A stretch of DNA of 64,000 bases from Pomacea canaliculata (taxonomy: Eukaryota > Mollusca > Gastropoda > Architaenioglossa > Ampullariidae), in the NCBI RefSeq assembly GCF_003073045.1, contig NC_037602.1:13581731-13645730 (forward strand). The letters are read 5' to 3'. Under the pieces are notes generated by a model. It was not told the DNA's origin, ran no database searches, and saw only the letters and a list, made by a program, of their open reading frames with translations. Shown here one piece after another: positions 36,380 to 48,750 of the stretch; position 1 is the first letter of the stretch; the number at the start of each line of letters is the position of its first letter. The position numbers were made by a program, and so were the translations under genes.

Positions 36380-38945
36380 AGGAGGAACTTCCATTGATAC
36401 TTGGAACGTTCACACATTATACCAGTGAGACAATGTGAAAGAACTCGCCCACCAGCGATAACAACACCTGTAAAATATGGTGGGACTGGCAGTAGTATGA
36501 GGTTTTGGGAAGACAGAAACTGAAAAAAAAAATGACAAGCTCTAGTACAGTGGGGAGGAAACCCAATACACGTGGGCTGCCTTGTACGGAGGGAAATATA
36601 TAGTAATCAGCTGTACACCAATTTCAGACAGGCTTTAATCGCCATTTTCACCACGCCTCACCATGTCGTGTTTGAGTAGTTTTGCCCTCCTCGAGTCTTA
36701 TATAGCAATTCTATGATTTGAATGAGGCCCTCTTCGATGCTGAACTTTTGCACCACAAGCTACAGTTCCTCAAGCCAGACGCGGTAAAATGCTTTTTTTT
36801 TAAATCAACGACGCTGTAGAACAGCTCCCTCTGGTGTAGATGTATTTCTATCAGGATGTGAATTGAAGACATGCTCAGCTGTGCCCTTTCCGGACCTTAA
36901 GCTGGTAGCTCCTCGGCAGTTGTGTTGAGGCGATTTTGGATTACCTTAAACATGACTTTGTTTGGGTGGATGATTAGACTTATGGTCTCGTGGATTTGGC
37001 ACTGTTATGTGTTACTTTTTTGTAAAAGGGGTATGCCCATTGACTGGCTTCTTTCATTGGATCATTTTTTGATTTCCTAGAGTTTTTGAAACAAAGTACT
37101 GAGAGCCTTCATTATTTCCTCCCCACCCTGCTAGAGCAGCTTAGCTGGCACCTTGTCAACCACAGGTGACCTCTTACTTCGGACTGTGTATACTGTATAG
37201 ATACCTCGTACTCTTCTCGCCGTACTGATAGGTTTGCAGTGTAGCTGGTTATAGTCTGGCTGCTTTGAAGGATATTGGGGTCCGTCTTCAGCTAGAAGAT
37301 GCATAGGTTATTGCAATACTCATTCCAATGGGCATTGCCTTCTATGAGAAAGGGACCACTGCTGTTTTTGATAGCTGAAGTTTAGTATTGACCTGTCCTG
37401 GTGCGGTTATTCAGTAGCTGATGTGACTTTTTGCTGCCACCATATGCCATTGCCTATATGTTACGGCACTGCTTCTCAATCCAGTTTCTCTTATCTGCCC
37501 TCCTTTCCTTCCTGCTGGCACTGTTCACCTTGATGTACTTGTTAGTTCGCCGTGAGATAGTCTTAGTTGCTGACATGGTGTACAACTCTGACTGTACTTG
37601 TTAGTGTTTGTGACGGCCCTTATTTCTTCAATACGTGCTCTCCTTTAGGCACGGAAATCTAAATTATCCAAGGTTTCTTCTTACTCTGCCTCCCTAGCTG
37701 TTTGTAGTAGCACGTCCTTAATGTTTTTAGTGAGGATATCTACAGTCGACCATACTGAAGGCGACAAATTTACCTCCTAATTAGACCTTGAAGATCTGTG
37801 TTTGGGTTTTGCAGCTTCTCCAAGTCGAAGTAAATTCAGGGGTGGATGTACAGTTTGCCTTCAGCTTCATCTTTGGGATTGTTAAGGTTTTGGTTACTGA
37901 GGTTTTGGTTACTGCCTGTGTCCATGCCTGAATATGCCCTCGTTTTGGCCTTATTAATGTTTGTTGGGACAATTTAAAATGCTTTGAAGTCGATTTTAGT
38001 TATGAACCAAACTATCTGGGGAATGCTAAGTTGCCGTCCTGGATTTCGTTGTGGGGATGGAGGGTGAGTCAGTTGCTCTGTGCAAATTCTAGAAGCCTTA
38101 GTACTCAGTCATTAGATTTCCCTAGACCAAATTTACCCACCATTCCTGCTTTTTTTCGGTATGCGTCTAGGCTGATGTTGGTGCTCCAGTCAAGATATGT
38201 CAAGAATTTCCCTCTTCAGTATTGCCATTAAGACTCTTTCCAGCTGATCGTAAAATTCTTCTTTGTCTTTGTAGAAATTGGAGCTAAGTAAATGTCTTCT
38301 TTTAGACAATAGTGGGCATTTGTCAAAGATGCTACCCCCTTGATCCCTTATCACTTGTGCTGTTCAATGTCTTCCTGTAAAACATCATGCTGAAGCCCTA
38401 TGCTCCACTGGGGGTGATTAGGAGCAACAAGAAGAAAACATCATGCAAAAGACCCTTCACAAACGAGGTATGCTTGTACCAAGCTTCCGGTTTAGTCACA
38501 TTTTTTGTTTAGGCTTGCCGAGACTAACAGCGGAGAACTTTGCAAGAGGCTAAGCGTTGGTCTTGGCAGACAGACAGCAGTCCACCTTTAAACATCCATG
38601 CTGATGCTGAAAAAAGTGAGGTATTTGAGACCAAGTACATATGAAACCTGCTTGGAATTTCCTACATGGAACACAAAACCAACGATTTTGTCTGGTGCTG
38701 TTGCCGCACTCGTGGAACACCTAAGATTGTCAGGGCACTGTGGAGAGGGATTAACACTAAGGCGGACAGAGAAAGAATGGACAGCGACTATGTGGGAGTG
38801 GTCTTCCCATGACGGATCTGCTCACTACCGCTCTAGAGCAACCCGAATGGAAAGCCTTGTTAGCTGCTGTGTCTAGCCAGGTCCCTCCCTGGTACTGGCA
38901 GACCAACTTAACTGCTGATCATCTAGTACCAACTGATGAGTGATG
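36380..38945 (+). mobile_element. decayed LINE with its middle segment inverted
   Basis: The plus strand at about 36390-36685 reads GTSIDTWNVHTLYQ, NVKELAHQ and VISCTPI, the start of an apurinic-type endonuclease domain. From about 38290 back to 36685 the minus strand continues the same protein: NFYKDKEEFYDQLERV (end of endonuclease), AGMVG-FGLGKSND-like remnants, then RT blocks (FNSHPDRN, FKKKAFYRVW, FSIEEGLIQIIELLY). The plus strand resumes at about 38295 with VFF-TIVGICQRC and LVLFNVFL, exactly the next RT segment. It runs to the C terminus (EKSEVFETKYI, ISYMEHKTND, then DLLTTALEQPEW and LVPTDE, ending near 38940). Many stops and shifts show that it is old. It lies in intron 3 of SAXO copy 1. 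Confidence 0.75.
38485..38590 (+). repeat. second copy of the interspersed repeat at 34995-35160
   Basis: It carries aagcttccggtttag, gagactaacagcggagaac and gcaagaggctaagcgttggt, with a duplicated cagacag near the end. It sits inside the LINE at 36380-38945, between its RT and C-terminal blocks, so it is probably an insertion into that LINE. Confidence 0.7.
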
Positions 38946-41674
38946 AATCAACCAAGCAATGAATGATAATGATTATGTTAATACACCAATAGTACATAAG
39001 TCATACATTATTGCTTGTTCATGTACATTTGTCTCCCACATTTGAGATTTTCTCATGCTTTTTTTTTTTGTTTCAATGTTAGTGCAGTATACTTATGTCA
39101 CAAGCTGTAGAGACAGTGGCATTGCATTATTTAAAACGTGTCCTGATCAAAAACACTACAAATATAAGTAAGATAGCAAACGTTTCTTACTGATAAATAA
39201 GATTTTAGTATTTGTTTTTATAGTGTGATCATGTGTCTATATTGCGAAAAACACAGTCCAAGGCAATCATTAAAAAAAAAATGTGTCCCTGTTTTGCACT
39301 GTAGATAAACCTTTAGATCCTGCCAAAGCCATCAGGCATGAAGACAAAAGAACAGAGCCTTCCAAATTTGATGCAGTGCAACATACGCTTGTAAGTTATA
39401 GATTCTATTTGCCTGTTTCTATTTACAAGTTGCATCAACATTTATTTGTAAAAGGTAACAATTGACAGGTTATGATTACTGGCAGGCTTTTTCTCTTTTA
39501 AAAAACTCATCAAAAATAAGCTTATAAGATACCTATAAAAATTGATAAAATATAAAAGTTTAATGATTGATTTCTTATTCATTAAAAGACCAGATGTCAG
39601 ATGCACTACATACTTCTAGCTACTAGCTGGAGGACTAACAGCTAGCTGTCATTTTATAACTATAAAATACAGGGTACACCACTTAAAAGTAGAATGATGT
39701 GCTTGGTCAAGGTGGGCTACATTTAGAGGACTGCTGGGCATAAGCCATCCATCTAGTATTTAGTGGTGTAGTAACCAAGCCGTGAAAGTTGAGATGTTTC
39801 ATCTTCATTATCCCTTGACTGATACCAACTGATATGCATTTTGACTTCCAAGATAAACTACAAGTTGCTCATGCTTCCTGGCAGGCAAAGTATCAAACCT
39901 TTATTAGCAAACCGCATATTTAGTCTATCATATTGTTTCAATGCAAAATAGAAATTACCATAATTTTAACTCCTACATCGTTCTGAACTATCTAATGAAC
40001 ATATAAATTTATGGCTGTTAATTTTACCTTATGTTTCCAGCTGACTATAGGAAATGGAAAATGGAAAAAGTAAAAAGCTTCAAACCAGAAGAAGTATGGG
40101 TGCCACCAACTGTGAAGATAGACAGCAAAAGTGTAACTGCAAAAGATTATCAGCAATACAATGAGCGACCAAGAGAGCCCTTTAAGCCTGCTGATGGTAC
40201 TGTTCACTCAGATACTCCTTTCACTTCAACAACCATTTACCGTGATCAATATGTTCGCTACCCCATTGAAGCCAAGCCTATAAAAGAACAAGAAGTATAT
40301 AAGCCTCTGGCATTCCCATGGATGGCATAACTATCTTTAGAAAAGATTACCAAGGAAGGCCATGTGAAAAAAGGAAGTCTTTGAAACCACCAGTTACAAC
40401 CATCAGATCCGACATTCCAATAGAAAACATGACCACCTTCAGACATGACTACCAAAGATGGCCAGTGAAACAACCCGATAAGCATAATCCTGATCTTTAT
40501 AAAAAACCTGATGGTGAGATTGATCTGAACACCACACACAAGCTCTCTTACAGACCTCAGCCTCTTGAACCTGTTGTATCATACAGGCCTGCAGAAGTGG
40601 CTCATGTGCCCGGAACCTTCCAGAATTCAACCTGTTACAGAGCAGACTTCAAGCAATGGAATGTCAAGCCATCACAACCCATGCCGCAGCCTGAATACCA
40701 GCCAAACACTGCACCTTTTGATGGCATCTCCACTGTCATGGCCCACTATGTGCCCAAGCCCTTCACACCCACTGCCAGCTGTAGGCCAAAGCTTAGCCAG
40801 ATCACCAGCGCTCCTTTTGATGGCAACACCATGTATCGCACAGAATACATCCCCAAGCAAGGAGAGCCTTGCCCAGCGGCTACTGTGGACACGCAGATGG
40901 CAACGCATGTTTTTGTGAATGTGGATTCTTTAGGTCACAGATTCTACCGACCTGTCTATACCTCATCCAGTCCTTTGGCTGTAGCTTAAGAGAACTTATT
41001 ACTCATTATTTGACTTATCAGACAGCAGGGCTACAGACTTTGCAATCCACATAAATATATATCAGTTTTTTCCATTACAAAACAACAACGTATATAACTG
41101 TGAAGCATCTGAAATATTGCTAGCAACTCTTTTCTAAACTTGACCCACTGCACGTCTTGGGGGTAGGAGGAACTAAAATTAGTGAAAAGTGTAATTTATA
41201 CAAAAAGAAAATATGCTAATTGCTTTTTATAGTATCCACCTTGCTTTTAATGTGAAACCTGCCCAAAAATTTTAGCATCATACATTAGCTGTTCAGTCGG
41301 TTACAAGATAGTTATTGTGAAGTATCTTGTTTTTGAAGAGAGTGCTATGTGGTGTACTTCTGGACCAGTTATGCATAGCTGCACTAGCATGGACTCATGC
41401 CTAGCAAATTCACAGATGGTAGTCTTTGGACATTTGTGATGGTCTTTTTTAGTTACTTTTTTTCCCCAACCTTTTCCCAGGACATTGTGTGTCAGCCACT
41501 CCTGGCCAGTTTCTTTCAAACAAGTTCATACTTTCTGGACGAATACATTGGGATTTATATTTATATAGGGCCTACCCTGGACAGCAGTATCTTTTGCATA
41601 ACATTTCTCAACATTCCGGAATCTTTTGTTGGAGTTATTCAAGATGTGCACACAGATTGAAAGGCTGTCCTGAA

Positions 41675-41743
41675 AATAAAGCATTTGTGTTTGGCTAGGT
41701 TGTTTTACGTGTAGAGCATACGTTTTTTATCGTCTTGAATAAA
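41675..41743 (+). promoter_or_regulatory. candidate polyadenylation signals of SAXO copy 1
   Basis: AATAAA occurs at 41675-41680 and 41738-41743, about 690 and 750 bases after the stop at 40987-40989. The second is followed by a T-rich stretch (tttttcc). These are the first canonical hexamers downstream on this strand that I noticed. Confidence 0.4.
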
Positions 41744-43225
41744 TTTTTCCAAGGTCAATAGCAATGAATTGACATTAAAACTGCCTCTGGAAGCAGTCTG
41801 TATATGCACCTCATTCTGTAATAATCTGTGCATAATCATATGCAAGTTTTTAAATGCATAGCATTTGGAGTGGTCTAGCTAATATAACCATTTTAATTGA
41901 TACATTTTAAGTTTTTGGTTTCTATGGTCATTGTCTAGTAAAAAGATATCAGGATCTGAATTCTCATCAGGGTTAAGATCTGCTGGTAGTGATGATCAAT
42001 TAAACTATACATTTTTTCTAATGGATTAAAAAATCTGCTTTTAGCTTAAGTCCGATGGGTTATTTTTCCACATATATAAACATATATAGTGCAGCTAGTT
42101 CTCAGTGGGACTTATACTAGCTACTCTGTTTTTGTGTTGCTTTTATATAATACATTAAATTCCAATGGCTGTGAAAGATAGCTGATGTTCTATTGAACTT
42201 TTGATAAATATTTATGTCATGGGCTGCAATATCTATGTGAGACCTATAGTAAATTATACCCAAGTACTGGTCATTTATATAGAGAATTAACAAAGATCTT
42301 TGAGCATGATCTCATTTTACATATTCTTGACAATGAATTATGTATTTTGTAATTAAAACATAAGGTTATATCTTCTCAAAACTTGTAACAATGATACATG
42401 ACAAATCAGGCAGAAAGGTGGGAGAAGTCAAAAATTGTAAAGTTAAAATATAAAGACAAGAAGTAGGAAAAATCACTCACAAGAATTTTAACTGGTGATG
42501 GCTACGGTGGCTGCTTTTGAAAGGTAAGCTTTCATAACACATGAAATAAGCTAAGACTTTATTCCATGATTGTGCTATTGTATCACTGTAGGTGAATCAT
42601 ACATTTATGCATGTAACGTATGCTTGATACATAAATGCATGGTTGCTCTGTTTTGACGAGTTGCTGAACTCTGAAAAACTATTTGTGAGTCCGCATGTCG
42701 AGGAGCTACTGCGCTGTAATAAAATAATGGGCACCGCAACCTGGATTCTTCGTTCGTCTTAGACTTGCAGTTGGTATATCGTGTAATGACTTACAGATAC
42801 ATTCAAAACTGATTCCCTATCCTCCCAAATTGTGATACGCAGAAAGGAGAGGAAGAAATAAAAATGCAGCTGGTGGGGCCTTTGGCTATATCTTCTTTTC
42901 AGTTAAAGCAACAAGAAATCCACAACAGATTTCCGTGATTGTCTTCGCGTTAGATGGAAACGCCGAATACAGATCACTCCCGTTAGTCTCGTGTTCTCTC
43001 GCAAACTGCTGCTGCGGAAGATACCATTAGTATCTGTAGGGTAGGACAATAGGAAACCGAAAAAAGGATGTTAGAAAACAAACAGTTTGTATGAAAAATC
43101 GTTATAACGTCTAATTTCACTACCTATTATTTTAAAACAATTTTTATGCATACAGCATATATCTGGTTTTGTTTTTAGTAACTATGTTATTAAACCTAGA
43201 CCTTCCCTGAGAGTTGCTTAATCCT
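41744..43225. other. intergenic between the two SAXO copies
   Basis: AT-rich, with no coding signal and no recognised transposon. The last 200 bases form the upstream region of SAXO copy 2. Confidence 0.5.
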
Positions 43226-43238
43226 GTTGCCACCCACC
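43226..43238 (+). promoter_or_regulatory. RFX X-box half-site-like motif upstream of SAXO copy 2
   Basis: GTTGCCACCCACC lies about 145-157 bases before the start codon. It matches the motif upstream of copy 1 at 11 of 13 positions while the surrounding sequence differs, which suggests retention of a functional site. The second half of the RFX palindrome is weak. Confidence 0.3.
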
Positions 43239-43382
43239 ATTTTAAATAAACACGCTACAGGCACGGTGCCTAACAACACGACGGGCGTTTACTATCGCTA
43301 ACGGCTCATCTGCAGAACAGTTTCCTTCATTTCTTGAATGTTATTTTACAGATAAAATAACGAATAAAACAAAAGGCACGAA

Positions 43383-46300
43383 ATGGTTAAAAGGTGCATT
43401 TGTGAGATCTGCACTTGCGGGTAAGATTTTTTTTAAAAAAACACTTTTAGCTGTAACACATATTGCCATATTCCTAAGTGTTGCGTTTTCCGCTTTATGA
43501 TTGTCACTTCATTCACTTATTTGAATTTTAAACAAACTAGAGTCGATAATGTGTGTGTGTGTGACGATCATATTTGTTGTCCAGTAAGAATGGTGGCGCA
43601 GGGGTGGGCTCATCGTGATGGTGTTAACGATTTTAGCCGTTTATCTCGAACTAATTTAAACCTTTGCTGCTCCCTTTTGCTCCTAGTAGAAATGGTTTGT
43701 AAACGAAGCCAGCTTTTCCAGCATGATGGGCAGCCAGATTCTTAACTGGTTTTACTTTGTTAACATGTGTTTTTTCCATTTCTCTGGCCTTTTACTGTGA
43801 TAAAATGGTACAGATAATTAACATTTTAGACATATGGTGGCATGTACACAGTCTTTATAATAGCTATACTTAAGAAATTACTTTAATCCCTATTTCATTC
43901 TGTGTAAAGGTATTAATGGATAAAGATCAAGATTTTTTAATACTGTTTTGAATAATTAGATGACAATGGAATTTGCTTATTACAAAAAAATATGGTCGGG
44001 TAAATGTCCTCTGGCTTATAGTATCCACAGGGACAGTAAATTTGATGATTTGTTGTGTTTAGGGAAAGCTATGTGGAAAGTGGATCCAAACTTTCTCTTT
44101 TTACTGCCTTTTATTTCCCCTGATTAATCAAAAACCCACCATTGTTATTGGCCTGAACACACCTTAACTCATGGACCTTTTAACCTAAGGTCTGTTCCAT
44201 GGAGCTGCCCTAGGAACAGATACAAAAGATAGTGGGTTTTCTTACTAGCAAGAAATAAAGTTTCTAATATTATTTGTACACTATACCTATGAAGAAGCAA
44301 ACATATGATTCATTGACTAGAACAAAGCTCATATTTTTCAGACGCCATCGATGTCCCCACAGACCTAGTCCATCTTTTGGTTCAGATAAACCGTGCATGC
44401 TCACAGAGTATGCAACCACATACCATCCTCACCCTTTGCAAAAGGAAAAGAATTTTAAGCCAGCTGACAATGCACAAGGAAGTGGTGAACCTCTTTCTGA
44501 CAAAACAACAAACAGGTTGGTAAAAAAGTTAGGATTTACGGCAAAAGGATTGTATAAATTTTTTTGTAATAGATTTATACCAAAGAGCATAAGTCAAAGG
44601 GCATAAGCCACACTCCTCTAATAATCTCTCAGGTGGCACAAAGGTAGTAAGTGATCAACCAGCAGTTGAGGGAAACATTAAAGTGATGGGCAATGTACAT
44701 ATCAAGAAAAAGAACAAAAGATAAAATCTCAGAAAATGTTATGTCTTTCACTATCTTATTTATGTCATCTAGAAAAATATAGACATCATAACTATTTTAA
44801 TACGTAAAATATCGGAAAGTACAGGATGTACAGGATCGGAAGTTTTTCTTGCAAATTTTTTTTTAAACTTGTCCACCTGAGAAATTAGGTAGTTATGAGT
44901 AAGTGTTAATTTGCTTCTGATATATTACATTCTGGCAATGAGAGAAGGGAAAAGCAGAGAAAAGAGGGGGTTGAACTGCAAGAGTGTGTGTGTGTCTGGG
45001 AGGGAAAAAGAGATACAAGGAGAGAGAAAGAAGGGAGAGGAAGAAAAAATGGGACTATATTATGTCTATATTATAAATTTATCATAAACTTTTATAAAGT
45101 TATAAAAATTTTTATTTAATAGACCATCGGTTCACTTGACAAATGTGAATACATTATAAATTATTGTTATATAATAGGTTGTCTCAATTTAAGAATGGAA
45201 ATATATATATCTTGATTTAATGGGCCATTGACTCACTTTAAAGACCAATTGCATGATAAGCAATGGGGACACATGTATGCACAAACGTAAAATCGCATGT
45301 ATTTTAATCAAATCAGAGCTTTTCTCAGTGAAGAAAAGAATCAAAATTTGTATTCATTCCTTTTTTTTCAACAGGGTGGATTATATTAAACATCCACTAG
45401 ATAGGCCATATGTTCATCAACATGAGGGATACAAAAGGCCACCTGGAGAGTTTGATCACTTAACTTCCTACACAAAAGACTATCCAAGTAAGCTTTTATT
45501 TGTTTTTCTCATCCAAGAATGAGATTTATCTGAAGGATAAGTTGGAAGAGTCATACATTTCTTCAGTGTAGTTGAAATTACAGGAATTGCACAGCTGAAT
45601 TTAACTAGCTTTTTTTTGTTGTGAGATTTCAGTAAAAAAAAATAATAAATATAAAAGTAATCTCCCAAAGTTACGATCGTTGTGTTCAGTTATTGTAGCA
45701 TTTAATCGTTTTTTTTTTTTTTTATACGTCAGCAACTAAGGGTATAACTATCACTGCTGTGCGCTTGTCCCGCGTTACCGAAGAAAAAAAAATTAATGTG
45801 TTACATATCAGAACCCTCGAGCCATGATCCTCACTGTCTAGGCGACAGCACTAGGTCACCTTAATCTCCACTACAGGGGAGTGGGAGTAGAGAGGATTTG
45901 GACGTGAATGCGCTTATGCACAATCACTCCATCTGGCGCGCATGTCCATGCATTTCCAGGCGATTGCCGGTCGCGTATACAAATATGTGGACAACAAAAC
46001 TTGTGCCAGGGCTTGCTTGAAAGGATACGTGGTAACTGTACACAGCTTCTTAAAGCAATCTTGTTGAAAGGAAGTCATGTGCCCAGCGTGGTACCGCGTG
46101 CAGGTGAGGGGCGGGGGAAAAAAGGTGGTGGGCTGCTTGGGCACACCCACTCAATCAGTCTTGTGGCTTTCGGCCTCACCACTTAGAAAAAGCTTTGGTG
46201 CCTAGCCTAAGCCAATGACATTGTTGGGGAAACGCTTATAGATAGAAGAACATGGGACGAGTTGTAATTCAGCTCAATATTTGTGTTTTGTGCTCGAGTT

Positions 46301-48750
46301 TGGATTAAGATAGCGCGCACGCGTGTGTGTGTCTGAGAGAGAAAGAAGGAAGTGAGGGTTGAGGCGGGAGGCTGGGTAGCTCTGAGTGTCACGAAGGAGG
46401 ATTTTCTGCTGAAAGCTCTTGTCAAGACAGCAGAAACATTCTAGGTGCTGCACACACACGCAGTGCTTTGAAAACGTACGAGGGCGTGGGACGGTGTGTG
46501 TTAAGCGTAGGCCACACCCGTACCTGTGAGGTCGATGTGTTTGTGATTAGTGTCTCCATGGCCCGTCTGTTTTGTCGCGAGGACAGCAGCAGGCGTGCGA
46601 TACATTATCGCTCTTCTCTCTGTCTCCTGTATATGTCAACCCTAAACGTCATTCTGCACTCGTCTGACGCACCCCACTCACTATAGCCCCATGTTTACTT
46701 AATGTTGCACCTATCTGACGTTACCCCGTTCACGAATACGCCGTTTTTACGTGGTGTTAACTGACGTTAATCTAACACTGCTTACGTATTGCTGCGATAA
46801 TCTGATGTTGCACAAAGAAACATAAACGTGTGAATGCAGGAGGTGAGTGAGCGTGTGGTGTTTATTTTTTGTTTATTGCCTTTGACTGGTGGTGTTTGGC
46901 ACCTTATTTTTTTTAAATCCATCAGGCCATGGTGAACTATTTTTCTGCTGCAAAGCGAGCGCTGCAGCATGTTCTCAAGGAAATTGTTGCATAATTAAAG
47001 GAATACTTTGGCTTCATAGAACCTTTCTGACGCCCCTAGATCGTTATAGCTCATCTTCTGCCTGTTGCAGTGAAGCGCTCTGACCCTGCCAAAGCAGTCA
47101 AGATCGAGGGTGCAAAAATGACTCAAGGAAAGTTTGATGGAGAACCGACCTATACTTGTAAGTGACACACGTACATGTACTTTGTGTGTGACGTACAGTG
47201 GACAGGGACACAACTACTAGTGCTTTACGTACGATGTACAATGAAAGTGACACAAGTACTAGAGCTTTGCGTGTGCTATAAACTATGAAATAAGTATTAA
47301 AGCTTTTTATGTGACTTAAAGTTGTAAGTGATTTGATCTGAGAAACTAGAGACCTCTCGACCTGCCATAGTTCTACTGACATTGCCAGCAGAAGATAAGG
47401 GCCTGTGGCGTGAGAGACTGAGCGCTATGGCGACTTCTGAGTGGAGTTAGAAGTCACTGAGATCTTTCCTAAGTTACAGAATGTATACAGAGTTAGCGTG
47501 GGGTTATTTTATTTTCAACTTCCGGAAGATAATGTCTAAACGAAAGATGCACTTGGAAGTTTGATTATTTTAGCGCATGTCTTCTGTATTTTCAAATCAG
47601 CGGGAGATGGGACTGTTCAACGTGACATGGTTATAACGAAAAAGTCCTTCCGTCTAAGAACGAGCTACCCAATAACAAAAGTCCTTGTTTCGCAGCAAGA
47701 TAGAGTTCTTATCTCACCGTAATTATCTTACTTATGGCAGCCGACTACCGGAAGTGGGATCTCGGCAAACCAAAACGCTACGGACCGGAAGCAGCATGGC
47801 AGCCACCGAGAGACAAGTTTGAGGGACAGAGCACATTCGCCCGTGACTATCGGCCTTTCAATGAGCCGCGGAGGGAAGCCATCCGACCTAACGAAGCGGG
47901 ACGCATGTCGGACGCACCCTTCGATTCCACCACTGGGTACCGCGTCGACTACGTTCGCCACCCGATGGCACCCAAATTTATGAAGGAGCGCGAGAAGTAT
48001 AAGCCAGCCGGGGTGCCCATGGATGGCACCACAACCTTCATGCGGGACTTCCGCGGCCAGATGGGCGAGCGAACCAAATCCTTCAAGCCTGATAACCAAG
48101 TCCAGGGCTCGGGTGAACCCCTTGACGATCTGACCACTTTCAAGAACGACTACCGCCGCTGGCCTGCCGAGCGACCATACCACCATCTGCCTGACGCCTA
48201 CAAGAAGCCCGATGGTGACATCGACCTGAACACCACCCACAATTTGACCTACAAGCCGCAGCCCCTACAGCCTCACGTCGCCATTAAGCCCAAATCGGCG
48301 CATGGCGACCCCGGGGCGTTTAACGGCGTGACCAACTACAGCACCGACTACCGTCCGTGGGAGATCGACCGCGTGCACCCAAAAACCCGTCCCGGCTACC
48401 AGCCCAACACGGCGCCCTTCGAAGGCATCTCTACGCATGCGGCTCACTTTGGACCCAAGCCGTTGAACCCCACAGCCAGCTTCCGCCCAGGTCACGGGCA
48501 GGTGGGCAGTGATGCACCCTTCGACGACGCCACCATGTACCGTCTTGAGTACACCCCCAAGCGTGTAGGGCCCTGCCCGGCCGCCATCCTGGACACCGGC
48601 AACGCCACCTATCGGTTCATCGAGCTGGACCCGCGTGGCCACAAGCTGTACCAGCCGGTTTACACCTCCGTCACTGAGCTGTCCACTGGCGGTCCCACTG
48701 CACGGAACGCCCTCCAGACCTCTCACCTGGAGCCTCTAGCTGTAGCTTAG
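43383..48750 (+). CDS. stabilizer of axonemal microtubules (SAXO/FAM154 family), copy 2, intact
   Basis: SAXO proteins bind and stabilise axonemal and centriolar microtubules through Mn repeats. Exons 43383-43420, 44342-44515, 45375-45487, 47071-47157 and 47741-48750 (TAG) join in frame with GT-AG introns to 473 residues, close to human SAXO1. The head MVKRCICEICTCGRHRCPHR has the family's conserved Cys pattern (5, 7, 10, 12, 17). Mn modules follow, each with a Thr/Ser-Thr-x-Tyr/Phe-x-x-Asp-Tyr core: LTSYTKDYP, STFARDYRPF, STTGYRVDYVRHP, TTTFMRDFRG, LTTFKNDYRRWP, VTNYSTDYRPW, STHAAHFGPKP and ATMYRLEYTPK. The last exon holds most modules and is strikingly GC-rich at third positions, unlike copy 1. 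The C terminus ends LEPLAVA; copy 1 ends SPLAVA. Its neighbour EFL1 suggests the SAXO2-like lineage. No canonical polyadenylation hexamer was found nearby. Confidence 0.93.

Larger units (their letters stand above)
30464..40989 (+). pseudogene. SAXO-type axonemal microtubule stabiliser, copy 1, frame broken
   Basis: Five exons (30464-30501, 34092-34256, 35426-35537, 39305-39390, 40041-40989) match the intact downstream paralogue in order, splice sites and phases. The product begins MSVKCICDLCNC and RRHRCPF, the Cys-rich head of SAXO/FAM154 proteins. It ends in a run of Mn modules (TTFRHDYQRWP, STCYRADFKQW, STVMAHYVPKP, TMYRTEYIPK) that bind axonemal microtubules. Against copy 2 it lacks one base in exon 3 (about 35484-35489, an A run), one in exon 4 (about 39378-39380) and one in exon 5 (about 40305-40308). 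Each loss shifts the frame, yet no other stop is present and the amino acids stay conserved. With those losses discounted it would be about 450 residues. It is either a young pseudogene or mis-sequenced. Exon 1 lies head to head with EFL1. Confidence 0.8.

Noticed and set aside
47728-48240. 170-codon minus-strand open frame opposite SAXO copy 2
   Set aside because: It is the complement of a GC-rich coding exon. The plus strand has the conserved Mn-repeat protein, splice sites and family length, so the minus frame is a shadow. The same holds for 48265-48726.
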